DNA of 34,096 nucleotides from Oscillospiraceae bacterium. Its GTDB lineage: Bacteria > Bacillota > Clostridia > Oscillospirales > Oscillospiraceae. A program made the position numbers and the translations under genes. Under the pieces are notes generated by a model that worked only from the letters and a program-made list of their open reading frames with translations, was not told the DNA's origin and did not search any database. Location of the stretch: contig JAETOQ010000021.1 in assembly GCA_021771635.1 (NCBI GenBank), positions 1-34,096 on the forward strand, read 5' to 3'. Below are positions 13,062-21,985 of the stretch, piece after piece (position 1 is the stretch's first letter; every line of letters starts with the position of its first letter).

Positions 13062-13943
13062 TTAGTAGAACGCTCTGATGTAATCCAGCACGTCCTGCCG
13101 CGTTCCCTGGAAGGGGCCGGGCGTCTCCATCTTCAGGGACACCAATGCCGTGCAGTACTGCAGCGCCTCGGCGATCCCGGCGTGCTGCCGCTCGGTGATG
13201 TAACCGGCGAAGGTGGTATCCCCCCGGCCGGTGCGGCCGGAGAGGTTCCGGGCCTTGATGGGACAGGTGCGGATGTCCCTGCCGTCATAGACCAGGACCT
13301 CCGTGTTGTGGGTGATGAGGACCTCTTTCGCGCCCCAGCTGTGCAGCAGCTTCGCGGCCTCCGCCCGGTCGGTGAGGCCTGTCAGAATTTCCGCCTCAGC
13401 GGCATCGGTCTTTAAATAGTCAATGCAGGGCAGGTACTGCTTCTTCTCCGCCCAGTCGTGAAACGCCATGGTCTTGTCCGGCTCCACATGCCGCAGCAGA
13501 CACTGGACGTCCACCGCCACCTTGCCGTGTCTGGACGCCTCCTCGAACAATTCTCCGTCAAAATCGCCGTATACCAAACCCGCGAAATGATAGATCTCCG
13601 TCTCGATATCCGGCAGCTCCCCGAACTTGAAGGGATCGCACACCCCCATGGAGGTGCAGGCCCGCTTCTCCTTGTCAGCGGTGAAGTACTGATTGCGGAT
13701 CGAGCAGGTGGCCCTGGAGTCCCTCCAGTAAATGTCGGCGCCGGAGCCGTCAAACCGCGCCTCCACGTCGGCGTCAGCGGGATTCAGTTTGGTAAAAACA
13801 GCCGTGCGGCTGCCGCTCCTGGCCGCCGCAAAGCCTGAGGCCACCACGGCGCCCCCCACCTCTTTGCGTTCATTGCCCTGATAGTCGATATTGTGATCCA
13901 GAGATACGGGGCCAATAACCAACACGTCATATGCCTTGCCCAT
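13062..13943 (-). CDS. PfkB-family carbohydrate/nucleoside kinase
   Basis: A 293-aa ribokinase-fold kinase that would phosphorylate a sugar or nucleoside with ATP. The N-terminus DVLVIGPVSLDHNIDY and GGAVVASGFAAARSG match the PfkB substrate-lid region. The C-terminal signature reads SGRTGRGDTTFAGY, with the catalytic aspartate in GRGD; most relatives have GAGD, so alanine is replaced by arginine next to the anion hole. GRGDTTFAGY occurs in an uncharacterised PfkB branch as far as I recall. I chose ATG 13943, which follows AAAGGAGAG; an upstream in-frame ATG at 14018 lies inside mgtC. The substrate is unknown. Confidence 0.85.
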   Translation of the reverse strand: MGKAYDVLVIGPVSLDHNIDYQGNERKEVGGAVVASGFAAARSGSRTAVFTKLNPADADVEARFDGSGADIYWRDSRATCSIRNQYFTADKEKRACTSMGVCDPFKFGELPDIETEIYHFAGLVYGDFDGELFEEASRHGKVAVDVQCLLRHVEPDKTMAFHDWAEKKQYLPCIDYLKTDAAEAEILTGLTDRAEAAKLLHSWGAKEVLITHNTEVLVYDGRDIRTCPIKARNLSGRTGRGDTTFAGYITERQHAGIAEALQYCTALVSLKMETPGPFQGTRQDVLDYIRAFY

Positions 13944-13958
13944 GTTGTCTCTCCTTTT

Positions 13959-13987
13959 ATTGTGATATAGGGGTATTTTATCACAAT
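13959..13987. promoter_or_regulatory. Inverted repeat between mgtC and the kinase gene
   Basis: ATTGTGATA (13959-13967) and TATCACAAT (13979-13987) are perfect 9-bp arms 11 bases apart. The repeat covers the mgtC stop codon (13981-13983) and ends just ahead of the kinase ribosome binding site. It may be an operator or an RNA hairpin that adjusts expression inside the operon. No T-run follows, so it is not a typical terminator. Confidence 0.45.
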
Positions 13988-14673
13988 TCTTCCACCGAAA
14001 CAACGCCCTCTGTGACACTGATGCTCCGCACCAGCTGTTCCACCTTGCACTTCTTGTTCAGCCGCAGGGTGAAGATGGCGCAGGCATTGTGATTTTCGCT
14101 GACGGCGGAACGGGTGATCTCCATGTTCAGGACTTTCAGATTCCGTTCCCGGTACAGCGCCAGCACCTTTTCCAGGCACTTCTTGTCAATATACTCCATA
14201 TACAGGTTGACCTCGGGAGCATTCTCCAGCATCCGGTACTCCAGCTTTGAAAAGAACAGCTCCGCCGCCAGGAGGAGCCCTGTGGCAAGAAGGGCGCCCT
14301 CGTAAAAGCCGCCGCCCAGGCACAGGCCCACGATGGCCGCCGTCCACAGACCCGCCGCGGTGGTCAGGCCCTTGACCCGCTGGCGCCGGGTAACGATGAT
14401 GGTTCCGGCGCCGATGAAGCCCATGCCGGCCACCACCTGGGCGCCCAGACGGGCCATATCGGTAAAGTAATGCATGTACAGATAGAGAAACTGGCTGGTC
14501 AGCGTGGTCATCGCCGCGCCCAGGCAGATCAGGATGTGGGTGCGGAAACCCGCCGGCCGGCGCTTGTACTCCCGCTCAATGCCGATGATGCCGCCGCAGA
14601 CCACGGCCAAGATCATCCGCAGAGCCACAGAGACCACTGTCACAGTCCTCAAGCCGTCAAACAGAGTCAACAT
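13981..14673 (-). CDS. MgtC/SapB family membrane protein, paralogue 1
   Basis: A 230-aa inner-membrane protein. About four to five hydrophobic segments (residues 10-150) include the MgtC core: IIGIEREYKRRPAGFRTHIL, GAQVVAGMGFIGAGTII, then KGLTTAAGLWTAA. A soluble C-terminal ACT-like domain follows (about 155-230). MgtC relatives affect Mg2+ homeostasis and F-ATPase activity; the role in Clostridia is unclear. The start at 14673 follows GGAGGGAGAAG; an earlier ATG at 14703 overlaps the preceding gene. It lies 16 bases after its paralogue. Confidence 0.85.
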   Translation of the reverse strand: MLTLFDGLRTVTVVSVALRMILAVVCGGIIGIEREYKRRPAGFRTHILICLGAAMTTLTSQFLYLYMHYFTDMARLGAQVVAGMGFIGAGTIIVTRRQRVKGLTTAAGLWTAAIVGLCLGGGFYEGALLATGLLLAAELFFSKLEYRMLENAPEVNLYMEYIDKKCLEKVLALYRERNLKVLNMEITRSAVSENHNACAIFTLRLNKKCKVEQLVRSISVTEGVVSVEEL

Positions 14674-14689
14674 ATCAGCTTCTCCCTCC

Positions 14690-15415
14690 TCAGATCTCAT
14701 CAATGGTCCGCACGGAATTCAGCTCGGAGATCGCCGCCAGCACCTGGGTGTGCATCTGTCTGTGCTTCAGGCGGATGGAAAATACCGCGCTGGGATTGCG
14801 GAGCTTCTCCTGCCGCCCGTGGTCGATGTCCACATCGTAGATCTGTACGTCCTGGGCCTTGATCCGGCTGATGATCTCCCCCACATCGTCCAGGGACTCA
14901 AACTCCACATAGATGTTCATGTTCCGGGCGTTTTCCACCACGTAGTTCTCCACATGGGGCAGCACCTGGATGACCAGCGAGATCAGCAGAAGCGCCAGGA
15001 ACACGCACTCATAAAACCCCGCTCCAATGGCAAGTCCCGTGCAGGCGGAAGCCCACAGGCCCGCCGCAGTGGTCATGCCCTTGACCTCCTGCCGTCCGGT
15101 GACAATGATCGTGCCGGCCGCCAGAAAGCCGATGCCGTTGATGACCTGGGCGCCGAAGCGGGCCACATCGGTCCGGGTGCCGATCTCCGCCGCCGTATCC
15201 ACCCAGACATTGGTCAGCATGTGATACTCGTACAGGCCCAGCAGGACCGTCAGCGCGGCACCCAGACACACCAGCATATAGGTGCGCATGCCCGCCGCCC
15301 GGCGTTTTCTCCCCCGCTCCAGGCCGATCATTCCGCCAAAGATCATTGCCAAAACCAAGCGGAACACTACGGACGCAAAATCCATCTGCCGCAGGCAGTC
15401 TAACGCTTGGATCAC
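14690..15415 (-). CDS. MgtC/SapB family membrane protein, paralogue 2
   Basis: A 241-aa homologue of the next gene with the same layout: GGMIGLERGRKRRAAGMRTY, GAQVINGIGFLAAGTII and KGMTTAAGLWASA in the membrane half and an ACT-like C-terminal half (FESLDDVGEIISRI onwards). I chose GTG 15415, preceded by AAGGGAGGG at 6 bases; an in-frame GTG at 15466 is part of the neighbouring MITE and would add 17 residues without family similarity. It heads a unit mgtC-mgtC-pfkB. The tandem arrangement suggests hetero-oligomers or division of labour, but that is inference. Confidence 0.85.
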   Translation of the reverse strand: MIQALDCLRQMDFASVVFRLVLAMIFGGMIGLERGRKRRAAGMRTYMLVCLGAALTVLLGLYEYHMLTNVWVDTAAEIGTRTDVARFGAQVINGIGFLAAGTIIVTGRQEVKGMTTAAGLWASACTGLAIGAGFYECVFLALLLISLVIQVLPHVENYVVENARNMNIYVEFESLDDVGEIISRIKAQDVQIYDVDIDHGRQEKLRNPSAVFSIRLKHRQMHTQVLAAISELNSVRTIDEI

Positions 15416-15454
15416 AGCGGTCCCTCCCTTTCCCTGCATGCAGCGGTCTCTTGA

Positions 15455-15639
15455 TATAGTCGGCACACTTAAAAATCGGTAAATACCGATTTTCTCACAG
15501 CGGCAGAGCCGCTGTCGGGCGCCGCCCGTGTACCGACTATGAAGTCTGACGCAAGTCCGCTTTGCGGCCTTGCGGGGTGAGATATCTCACCCCGCAAGTT
15601 GAAAAGAAGTTTTACTTCTTTTCAACTGCGTCAACTATA
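15455..15639 (+). mobile_element. MITE-like element, TATAGTCG family, copy 2
   Basis: The 185-bp copy starts TATAGTCGGCACAC and ends GCGTCAACTATA. It shares with copy 1 (6703-6880) long identical stretches such as TCGGTAAATACCGATTTTCT and GACGCAAG, and the same chain of hairpins. One hairpin differs in sequence but stays paired (TGCGGGGTGAGA/TCTCACCCCGCA here, CTTGTGGGG/CCCCACAAG there), which suggests that folding matters. It lies between the mgtC start codon and the promoter candidate at 15771-15799, so the transcript leader would contain it. Confidence 0.75.
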
Positions 15640-15675
15640 ATTTGAAAAGGAAGAACTGGCCGAGCCACTTCTTCC
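15639..15675 (-). terminator. Terminator-like hairpin upstream of mgtC
   Basis: On the minus strand GGAAGAAGTGGC and GCCAGTTCTTCC pair (one mismatch) around TCG, then TTTTCAAATT. It lies between the promoter candidate at 15771-15799 and the mgtC genes, so it could be an attenuator of that unit or the distant terminator of the ZIP gene. The remainder of 15676-15935 is AT-rich non-coding sequence in which I recognise no known riboswitch. Confidence 0.5.
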
Positions 15676-15770
15676 TCTTTCCTATTTTCACCGCTGCGGC
15701 GGCCAAATTTTCATTTGGAAACGTTTGCGTAAGTGCACTACCCAGCATCTGCCGCCTTCATATGATATTA

Positions 15771-15799
15771 CTTTTACCATCGAAGCACATTCTTGTCAA
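15771..15799 (-). promoter_or_regulatory. Promoter candidate for mgtC-mgtC-pfkB
   Basis: On the minus strand TTGACA (15799-15794, perfect) and TAAAAG (15776-15771, 4 of 6) are 17 bp apart. The predicted transcript would begin near 15764 and run about 350 bases, through a terminator-like hairpin and the MITE, before the first mgtC start codon. Confidence 0.5.
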
Positions 15800-15935
15800 T
15801 ATTTTTCTTTTCCCTTCTGACTTTTTTGGATATTTTCACAAACACTCCCCCATTTTTTTGGCATTCCGCTGACTGCCAAATCCGCCCATAGGACCGCCGC
15901 GCAAAATATCAGATGCCGTTCGCGGGGCTGGGCGC

Positions 15936-16730
15936 TTATCCCAGCGCCGCGTCCAGCAGCATCATCACAAGAAACCCCGCCATCACGCTGCCGGTGCCCG
16001 CGTGGGAGTGCTCCCCAAGCTGCGCCTCCGGGATCAGTTCCTCCACCACCACATAGATCATGGCTCCGGCGGCAAAGGACAAGATCCAGGGCATGATGCC
16101 GGTGATGCTCCCGGCGATCAGCACCGTCAGCAGGCCAAACACCGGCTCCACAACGCCGGAGACCGCGCCGCAGGCAAAGGCCTTGCGGCTGGAAATGCCC
16201 TGGGATTTCATGGGCAGGGATACAGCGGCGCCCTCCGGAAAGTTTTGCAGGCCCATGCCGATGGCCAGTGCCGCAGCCGCCGCCAGAGCGCCGGGGGCGG
16301 TGTCCTGGGCGGCCACGGAAAAGCTGAGTCCCACCGCCATGCCCTCCGGGATGTTGTGGAGCGTCACCGCCAGGACGATCATCGTGGTCCGTTTCCAGTG
16401 GGCGGGCAGGCCCTCCGCCTCGCCGCTGCCGATGTGGAGGTGGGGCAGGAGCCGGTCCAGCACCAGCAAAAACAAGCCTCCCAGAAGGAAGCCGCCCCCC
16501 ACCGGCAGCAGGATATTCTCTCCCCGCGCCTCCGCCATGTCCATGGCGGGGATCAGCAGCGACCACACCGACGCGGCGATCATCACCCCCGCCGCAAAGC
16601 CCAGAAACACCTTCTGCATGGTGTGGGACATGTCCTTTTTGAAGAAAAACACCATCGCCGCGCCCAACGCCGTAGCAAGGCAGGTAAAGCCTGTGCCCAG
16701 GGCGGCGTAAAGCAATTCGCGCTGCAGCAT
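15936..16730 (-). CDS. ZIP family divalent metal transporter
   Basis: A 264-aa inner-membrane protein with about eight hydrophobic segments that would import Zn2+ or related divalent metals. The two signature helices are TLHNIPEGMAVG (H125, N126, E129) and GLQNFPEGAAVSLP (N163, E166), which form the binuclear metal site in the family. A short loop with HLHIGSG (about residues 97-103) is a typical metal-collecting histidine loop. Length matches the GufA/ZupT branch. GGAGG lies about 7 bases before the ATG. It is transcribed away from asnS's terminator on the same strand and appears to be a single-gene unit. Confidence 0.9.
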   Translation of the reverse strand: MLQRELLYAALGTGFTCLATALGAAMVFFFKKDMSHTMQKVFLGFAAGVMIAASVWSLLIPAMDMAEARGENILLPVGGGFLLGGLFLLVLDRLLPHLHIGSGEAEGLPAHWKRTTMIVLAVTLHNIPEGMAVGLSFSVAAQDTAPGALAAAAALAIGMGLQNFPEGAAVSLPMKSQGISSRKAFACGAVSGVVEPVFGLLTVLIAGSITGIMPWILSFAAGAMIYVVVEELIPEAQLGEHSHAGTGSVMAGFLVMMLLDAALG

Positions 16731-16805
16731 ATCCTCGCCTCCTTAGATCCGTATAGTATCACAATTCGAGCAGAAAAGATGTGCCTATTACAACAGTTCT
16801 TCAAG

Positions 16806-16833
16806 CAAAAGAACGGCTGTTTCCAGCCGTTCT
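16806..16833 (-). terminator. Terminator of asnS
   Basis: AGAACGGCTG and CAGCCGTTCT form a 10-bp stem around a 4-base loop (minus-strand GAAA), followed on the minus strand by TTTGCTTG. It begins 11 bases past the asnS stop codon. Confidence 0.85.
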
Positions 16834-16843
16834 CCGTTTCACC

Positions 16844-18238
<1,395 letters not shown>

Positions 18239-18292
18239 TTCAAAATCACCCGTTTTCTTGTTTTGGTGGGAATCTTCGCACAATAATAGGGT

Positions 18293-18321
18293 ATTGTACT
18301 CTATTTTCCACGCTTTTACAA
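18293..18321 (-). promoter_or_regulatory. Promoter of asnS
   Basis: On the minus strand TTGTAA (18321-18316) and TACAAT (18298-18293) are 17 bp apart, with the -10 at 5 of 6. The predicted start near 18286 gives a leader of about 48 bases. Confidence 0.6.
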
Positions 18322-18439
18322 GTGGGAACGGGAGTTTTTTCCGGCCACTTGCGCAAGGCTGTAATCAATGCTGGACAGTCAAGCATCATCAACCGTGCAT
18401 TTACCTCTGGAAGGACACGTTGACAATTCTACAATTTTA

Positions 18440-18468
18440 TTGACAAGCGCCGCACTATCTGCTTTACT
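18440..18468 (+). promoter_or_regulatory. Promoter candidate for the sugar acetyltransferase
   Basis: TTGACA (18440-18445, perfect) and TTTACT (18463-18468) are 17 bp apart. A second TTGACA occurs at 18420-18425 but has no -10 at a suitable distance. Confidence 0.5.
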
Positions 18469-18496
18469 AAAAAACTGGAAAAGGAGGCAGCGCTTC

Positions 18497-19114
18497 ATGA
18501 CGGAACGGGAGAATATGCTCACAGGAAGGCTGTATGATGCCGGAGATCCGGAGCTGTCCGCCGCCAGGGACAGGGCCAAGCGGCTGACCTGGCGCTATAA
18601 CCAGCTGGACCCCACCGACTGGGCTGGCCGGACGGCCATCCTGCGGCAGCTGCTGGGCCATCTGGGAGAGGACAGCTGGATCGAGCCCAGCTTCCGCTGT
18701 GACTACGGCGCCCAGATCTCCATCGGCGATCACGTCTTTGCCAACTACGACTGTATTTTTCTGGATGTGGCCCCCATCACCGTCGGGGACCATGTGCTGC
18801 TCGGTCCCCGTGTGTGTCTCTACACCGCCGGCCATCCCACGGTGCCGGAGGTCCGGGACACAGGCCTGGAGTACGGCCTGCCCATCACCATCGAGGACAG
18901 CGTGTGGATCGGCGGCAGCACAACGATCCTGCCGGGCGTCACCATCGGCAGAGGCTCCGTGGTGGCCGCTGGCTCCGTGGTGACACAGGACATTCCCGTC
19001 GGCGTCATCGCCGCGGGCGATCCCTGCCGTGTCCTCCGCCCCCTGACAGAAGCGGACCGGGCCAAGTGGGAGGCCCGGCGCCGGGAATATGAGGCCGACC
19101 GGGAGCAGGGCTGA
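18497..19114 (+). CDS. Maltose/galactoside-type sugar O-acetyltransferase
   Basis: A 205-aa left-handed beta-helix acetyltransferase of the Maa/LacA/NodL group, which acetylates sugars with acetyl-CoA in the cytoplasm. The N-terminal cap ENMLTGRLYDAGDPEL and CDYGAQISIGDHVFANYDCI are characteristic. Catalytic H113 lies in YTAGHPT, and PITIEDSVWIGGSTTILPGV with VVAAGSVVTQDIP completes the helix. Length is usual (about 185-205). I chose ATG 18497, which follows AAGGAGG by 9 bases; an in-frame ATG at 18368 overlaps the promoter. The physiological acceptor is unknown. Confidence 0.93.
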   Translation: MTERENMLTGRLYDAGDPELSAARDRAKRLTWRYNQLDPTDWAGRTAILRQLLGHLGEDSWIEPSFRCDYGAQISIGDHVFANYDCIFLDVAPITVGDHVLLGPRVCLYTAGHPTVPEVRDTGLEYGLPITIEDSVWIGGSTTILPGVTIGRGSVVAAGSVVTQDIPVGVIAAGDPCRVLRPLTEADRAKWEARRREYEADREQG

Positions 19115-19137
19115 ATACCAGCCCCTGAAGCAGGTGC

Positions 19138-19170
19138 AAAAGGAGAAGGCCCAGCGGGTCTTCTCCTTTT
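19138..19170. terminator. Bidirectional terminator between acetyltransferase and mreB
   Basis: AAAAGGAGAAGGCCC and GGGTCTTCTCCTTTT pair over 15 positions (one G-T) around AGC. The A-run on one side and T-run on the other allow termination in both directions, as needed for the converging genes. Confidence 0.85.
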
Positions 19171-19193
19171 ATCGTCAGACACTTTGCCCCCGG

Positions 19194-20219
19194 TCAGTTC
19201 ATCTGCTTGCGGCGGCTGAGGTTCATGGTGCCGTCCTGCATGTTGTTCAGGGAATCCAGGCTCTTGCCGGTGCCCAGCGCCACGCAGGAGATGGCGTCCT
19301 CCGCGATCTCGGTGTGGATGCCGGTGCGGGCGGTGACCAGCTTGTCAAAGCCGGCAACCAGGCTGCCGCCGCCGGTCATGATGATGCCGTTGGTGGAGAT
19401 ATCCGCCACCAGCTCGGGGGGCGTGCGCTCCAGCACGGCGTGAATGGCCTCCATAATGCGCTCCACAGGCTCCTCAAAGGCGTCCATCATCTCCGTGGAG
19501 CTGACGGTGACCACCTTGGGAAGACCGGTGAGCAGGCACCGGCCCTTGACGTCCATGGTCTCCTCTTCCTCCTTGGGGAAGACGCAGCCGATCTGCTTCT
19601 TCATCTCCTCAGCGGTGCGCTCGCCCACCAGCAGGTTGTGCTTGCGGCGCATGTACTTGACCACCGCCTCGTTCAGCTGGTCGCCGGCGATCTTGATGGA
19701 GGCGGACTCCACCACGCCGCTGAGGGAGATAACGGCGATATCCGCCGTACCGCCGCCGATGTCCACCACCATGTGGCCGTCGGGCTTGGCGATGTCGATA
19801 CCCGCGCCGATGGCCGCCGCCACCGGCTCCTCGATCAAATAGACCTTCCGGGCGCCGGCCTGGATGCCTGCGTCGATCACGGCGCGCTCTTCGACCTCCG
19901 TGATGCCGGAGGGCACGCAGATGATGACCCGGGGTTTGAAGAAGGACACCCCCGCCACCTTATGGATAAACTCTTTCAGCATCTTCTCCGTCATATCGTA
20001 GTCGGAGATCACGCCCTCCCGCAGAGGGCGGATGGCCACGATGTTGCCGGGAGTGCGGCCCAGCATGGCCTGGGCCTCAGTGCCCACTTTCAGCAGCTTG
20101 CCGGTGTTCTTATCCAGCGCCACCACGGAGGGTTCGTTCAGCACGATGCCCTTGCCTTTTACAAATACCAAAACCGACGCGGTACCCAGGTCGATACCAA
20201 TATCCTTTGCCATGGACAT
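19194..20219 (-). CDS. mreB: Rod-shape determining protein MreB
   Basis: A 341-aa bacterial actin that polymerises under the membrane and guides lateral wall synthesis. The actin-fold nucleotide site is complete: phosphate 1 DIGIDLGTASV (about residues 6-16), phosphate 2 MVVDIGGGTADIAVISLSG and the adenosine motif GIIMTGGGSLVAG. NEPSVVA and PSGITEVEERAV are typical of the MreB/Mbl group; I cannot separate MreB from Mbl with certainty. No mreC or mreD is adjacent. The start at 20219 follows GAGGTGG; ATG 20213 is an alternative. Confidence 0.93.
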   Translation of the reverse strand: MSMAKDIGIDLGTASVLVFVKGKGIVLNEPSVVALDKNTGKLLKVGTEAQAMLGRTPGNIVAIRPLREGVISDYDMTEKMLKEFIHKVAGVSFFKPRVIICVPSGITEVEERAVIDAGIQAGARKVYLIEEPVAAAIGAGIDIAKPDGHMVVDIGGGTADIAVISLSGVVESASIKIAGDQLNEAVVKYMRRKHNLLVGERTAEEMKKQIGCVFPKEEEETMDVKGRCLLTGLPKVVTVSSTEMMDAFEEPVERIMEAIHAVLERTPPELVADISTNGIIMTGGGSLVAGFDKLVTARTGIHTEIAEDAISCVALGTGKSLDSLNNMQDGTMNLSRRKQMN

Positions 20220-20288
20220 ATATTCCACCTCATTGATCTTTCTGTCCTTATTATGAACGGTTTTCCCGTATACAATCATACAGGATAT

Positions 20289-20317
20289 ATTATACTGGTA
20301 CTTTTTTACGATTGCAA
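20289..20317 (-). promoter_or_regulatory. Promoter of mreB
   Basis: On the minus strand TTGCAA (20317-20312) and a perfect TATAAT (20294-20289) are 17 bp apart. The -35 starts 3 bases past the comF stop, so mreB has its own transcription start in addition to any read-through. Confidence 0.8.
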
Positions 20318-20319
20318 CC

Positions 20320-20988
20320 TTATTTTTTGTGGTTTTCCCTCTCCCGTGTCAATGCCACGGCGGCGCACATCACGTCCGCCGCTCCAGCGTCCTTCAAAAC
20401 CCGGGCACACTCCGACAGGGTGGCCCCGGTGGTGCAGATATCGTCGATCAGCAGGACCCGCTTTCCTTTGATCTTTTCCGCTTCCGCCGGTCCATAAACG
20501 CCCAGGACATTGGCCCGGCGGGCGGCGGCGTCCTGAAGGCCGGACTGGGCCGGGTTGTCCTCCGTCTTGTTCAGCAGCCGCACAGGCTCCGTGTCCCACA
20601 GGCGGCAGGCGCTCTCCGCCAGCAGCTCTGCCTGGTCGTAGCCCCGCTTCCGCAGGCGTTTGCGGCTGATGGGCACCCATGTCACGGTGTCAAACTCACC
20701 GGAGAACTGCTCCGCCGCGCACTGGGCAATCAACGCCCCCAGAGGCTCCGCCGCCGCGGAGGCCCCTTGAAACTTAAAGCGCAGAATACCCTTCCGTGCC
20801 TTTTCCTCATACCACAGCGGCGCGGCGCACCGCAGGCCGCCGGAAAGCCGCCGCGGGCTGTCGTCGCCCTCTGTCCAGGGAAGGTCCTTTTCACATGCGC
20901 CGCAGATGCCGGGGGTGTCCAGGACTTTGCCGCAGAAGGGGCACTTGGGTGGGAACAGCAGGTTCAGGATATGGTCCAGCAGCTTCAT
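20320..20988 (-). CDS. comFC: ComF family protein (phosphoribosyltransferase fold)
   Basis: A 222-aa cytoplasmic protein. A four-cysteine zinc motif opens it (C16, C19, C29, C32 in CPFCGKVLDTPGICGAC) and the PRPP-binding motif VLLIDDICTTGATLSEC lies at about residues 178-194. ComFC homologues are needed for DNA uptake in competent bacteria; in many Clostridia the gene is present without a full competence set. Its ATG overlaps the stop of the upstream HTH gene by 4 bases (ATGA), so the two form one unit. Confidence 0.9.
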   Translation of the reverse strand: MKLLDHILNLLFPPKCPFCGKVLDTPGICGACEKDLPWTEGDDSPRRLSGGLRCAAPLWYEEKARKGILRFKFQGASAAAEPLGALIAQCAAEQFSGEFDTVTWVPISRKRLRKRGYDQAELLAESACRLWDTEPVRLLNKTEDNPAQSGLQDAAARRANVLGVYGPAEAEKIKGKRVLLIDDICTTGATLSECARVLKDAGAADVMCAAVALTRERENHKK

Positions 20989-21221
20989 TGCTCTGCTAAA
21001 AGCTCATCGTAAGTCGTTTTCAGTGCATCCCGGATACCGCGCAGCTGGGACGCCTTAATGTGCTGAATACCACCCTCGATCTTTACCAGCGTCTCTCTGG
21101 TCATATCCACGCCCTCCAACTGCAAAAGGCGCACCAAATCCACCTGTTTGATCTTCTTCCGCTTTCGAATCGCCTTGATATTCGCACCTACATTGATATC
21201 TTGTTTAATTTTCTGCTCCAT
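20985..21221 (-). CDS. Small XRE-like helix-turn-helix protein
   Basis: A 78-aa DNA-binding protein. NVGANIKAIRKRKKIKQVDL, then a long helix-turn-helix with TRETLVKIEGGIQHIKASQLRGIRDAL, matches XRE/Cro-type domains with nothing else attached. The ATG at 21221 follows GGAGG at 5 bases; an earlier in-frame start at 21245 has no such site. It is coupled to comF by a 4-base overlap, so it may be a local regulator of that unit. A small inverted repeat at 21234-21248 lies just ahead of its ribosome binding site. Confidence 0.8.
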   Translation of the reverse strand: MEQKIKQDINVGANIKAIRKRKKIKQVDLVRLLQLEGVDMTRETLVKIEGGIQHIKASQLRGIRDALKTTYDELLAEQ

Positions 21222-21233
21222 AGGGGCCTCCGC

Positions 21234-21248
21234 AAATTGAACCAATTT
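21234..21248. promoter_or_regulatory. Possible operator of the HTH-comF unit
   Basis: AAATTG-AAC-CAATTT is a perfect 6-bp inverted repeat with a 3-base centre, 12 bases before the HTH start codon. Its size suits a small XRE dimer. No clear promoter could be placed around it. Confidence 0.35.
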
Positions 21249-21341
21249 CGGTCCATCTTTGCTTTCATTCTATGGAGTCAGGATATGCAAAAGGTTCTCG
21301 TTTCAGTCCTTTTTTCAAATTGTGCAGTCCCTGCACGGGAT

Positions 21342-21929
21342 GCACCCCCATTCTCTTTTGTCTTGCCAAAAGAGAATGCGCCGTGCACGGTGGAAGAGAA
21401 AATCGCTTAGGGCCGCAAACTTAACCCATTTCAGGCTTAAGTTTGCGGCCGAAACGAGAGTCGGGCAAATCGGCGTCCCTTAACTTGCGGCCTTTTGCCG
21501 AGTGCGCCCAACGTGGGTGGAACCAAGATAGCCCGTCCCCGCATCCGGCACTTCTGCCTTGCTTTCGAAGTGGTCATCGCATGGCTCGTGCTCTTCCTTC
21601 CGCGCTCCCCGCTTCGCTTAGCGTTGTCTGGATGGGACCAGGTAGCGACAACGGGGCTTGTTGTTGAAAGCCTTTCATCGACTACCCCCAATTTGCGTCC
21701 ACGCCCACAAATGCGAGGAAGCAAGGGCCGATGTAGGCATCGGCCCCTACGAAGTACCGGGTATAGCGCACTCGGCAGAAGGCTATCAAATGGCAAGGGC
21801 ACCGACTCGCTCGACTCCCGTTGTCCAAGCTTGACACTTCAAGGGTCAAGCTTGGACACCACAAACATTTTTTCTTTTCCACCGTGCACGGCGCATTTTC
21901 TTTTTGATGTCTCAAAAAGAAAATGGGGG
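21342..21929 (-). repeat. GTGCAC element, copy 1 (about 590 bp)
   Basis: A non-coding element with long inverted ends. The left end reads GCACCCCCATTCTC, a short hairpin (TTCTCTTTTG/CCAAAAGAGAA), then GCGCCGTGCACGGTGGAAGA (21378-21397); the right end repeats this in inverse, with GCGCCGTGCACGGTGGAAAA on the minus strand. Each end is followed inward by a 13-bp hairpin of different sequence (GGCCGCAAACTTA/TAAGTTTGCGGCC at 21411-21450, GTCCAAGCTTGAC/GTCAAGCTTGGAC at about 21820-21856). The minus strand of 21699-21771 matches 25030-25102 at 71 of 73 bases. ORFs here have no protein-like features. The rest of the gap, 21930-22085, holds more palindromes but no gene. Confidence 0.75.
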
Positions 21930-21985
21930 AAATGGGCGAAGCGCCGCCAGTGGCGGAGGAAGCGAGCCCGTTTCGAGGAAGCGGC

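Noticed and set aside
15413..15466. GTG start of the second mgtC at 15466
   Set aside because: That codon belongs to the end of the MITE and lacks a ribosome binding site; GTG 15415 has AAGGGAGGG in front and fits the family start.
15841..15890. Hairpin TTGGCA/TGCCAA near the ZIP gene as its terminator
   Set aside because: On the minus strand the hairpin is followed by A residues rather than T residues, so it does not have the polarity of a terminator for that gene.
18239..18321. T-box leader for asnS
   Set aside because: The leader is only about 50 bases and contains no TGGNACC-type T-box sequence or terminator.
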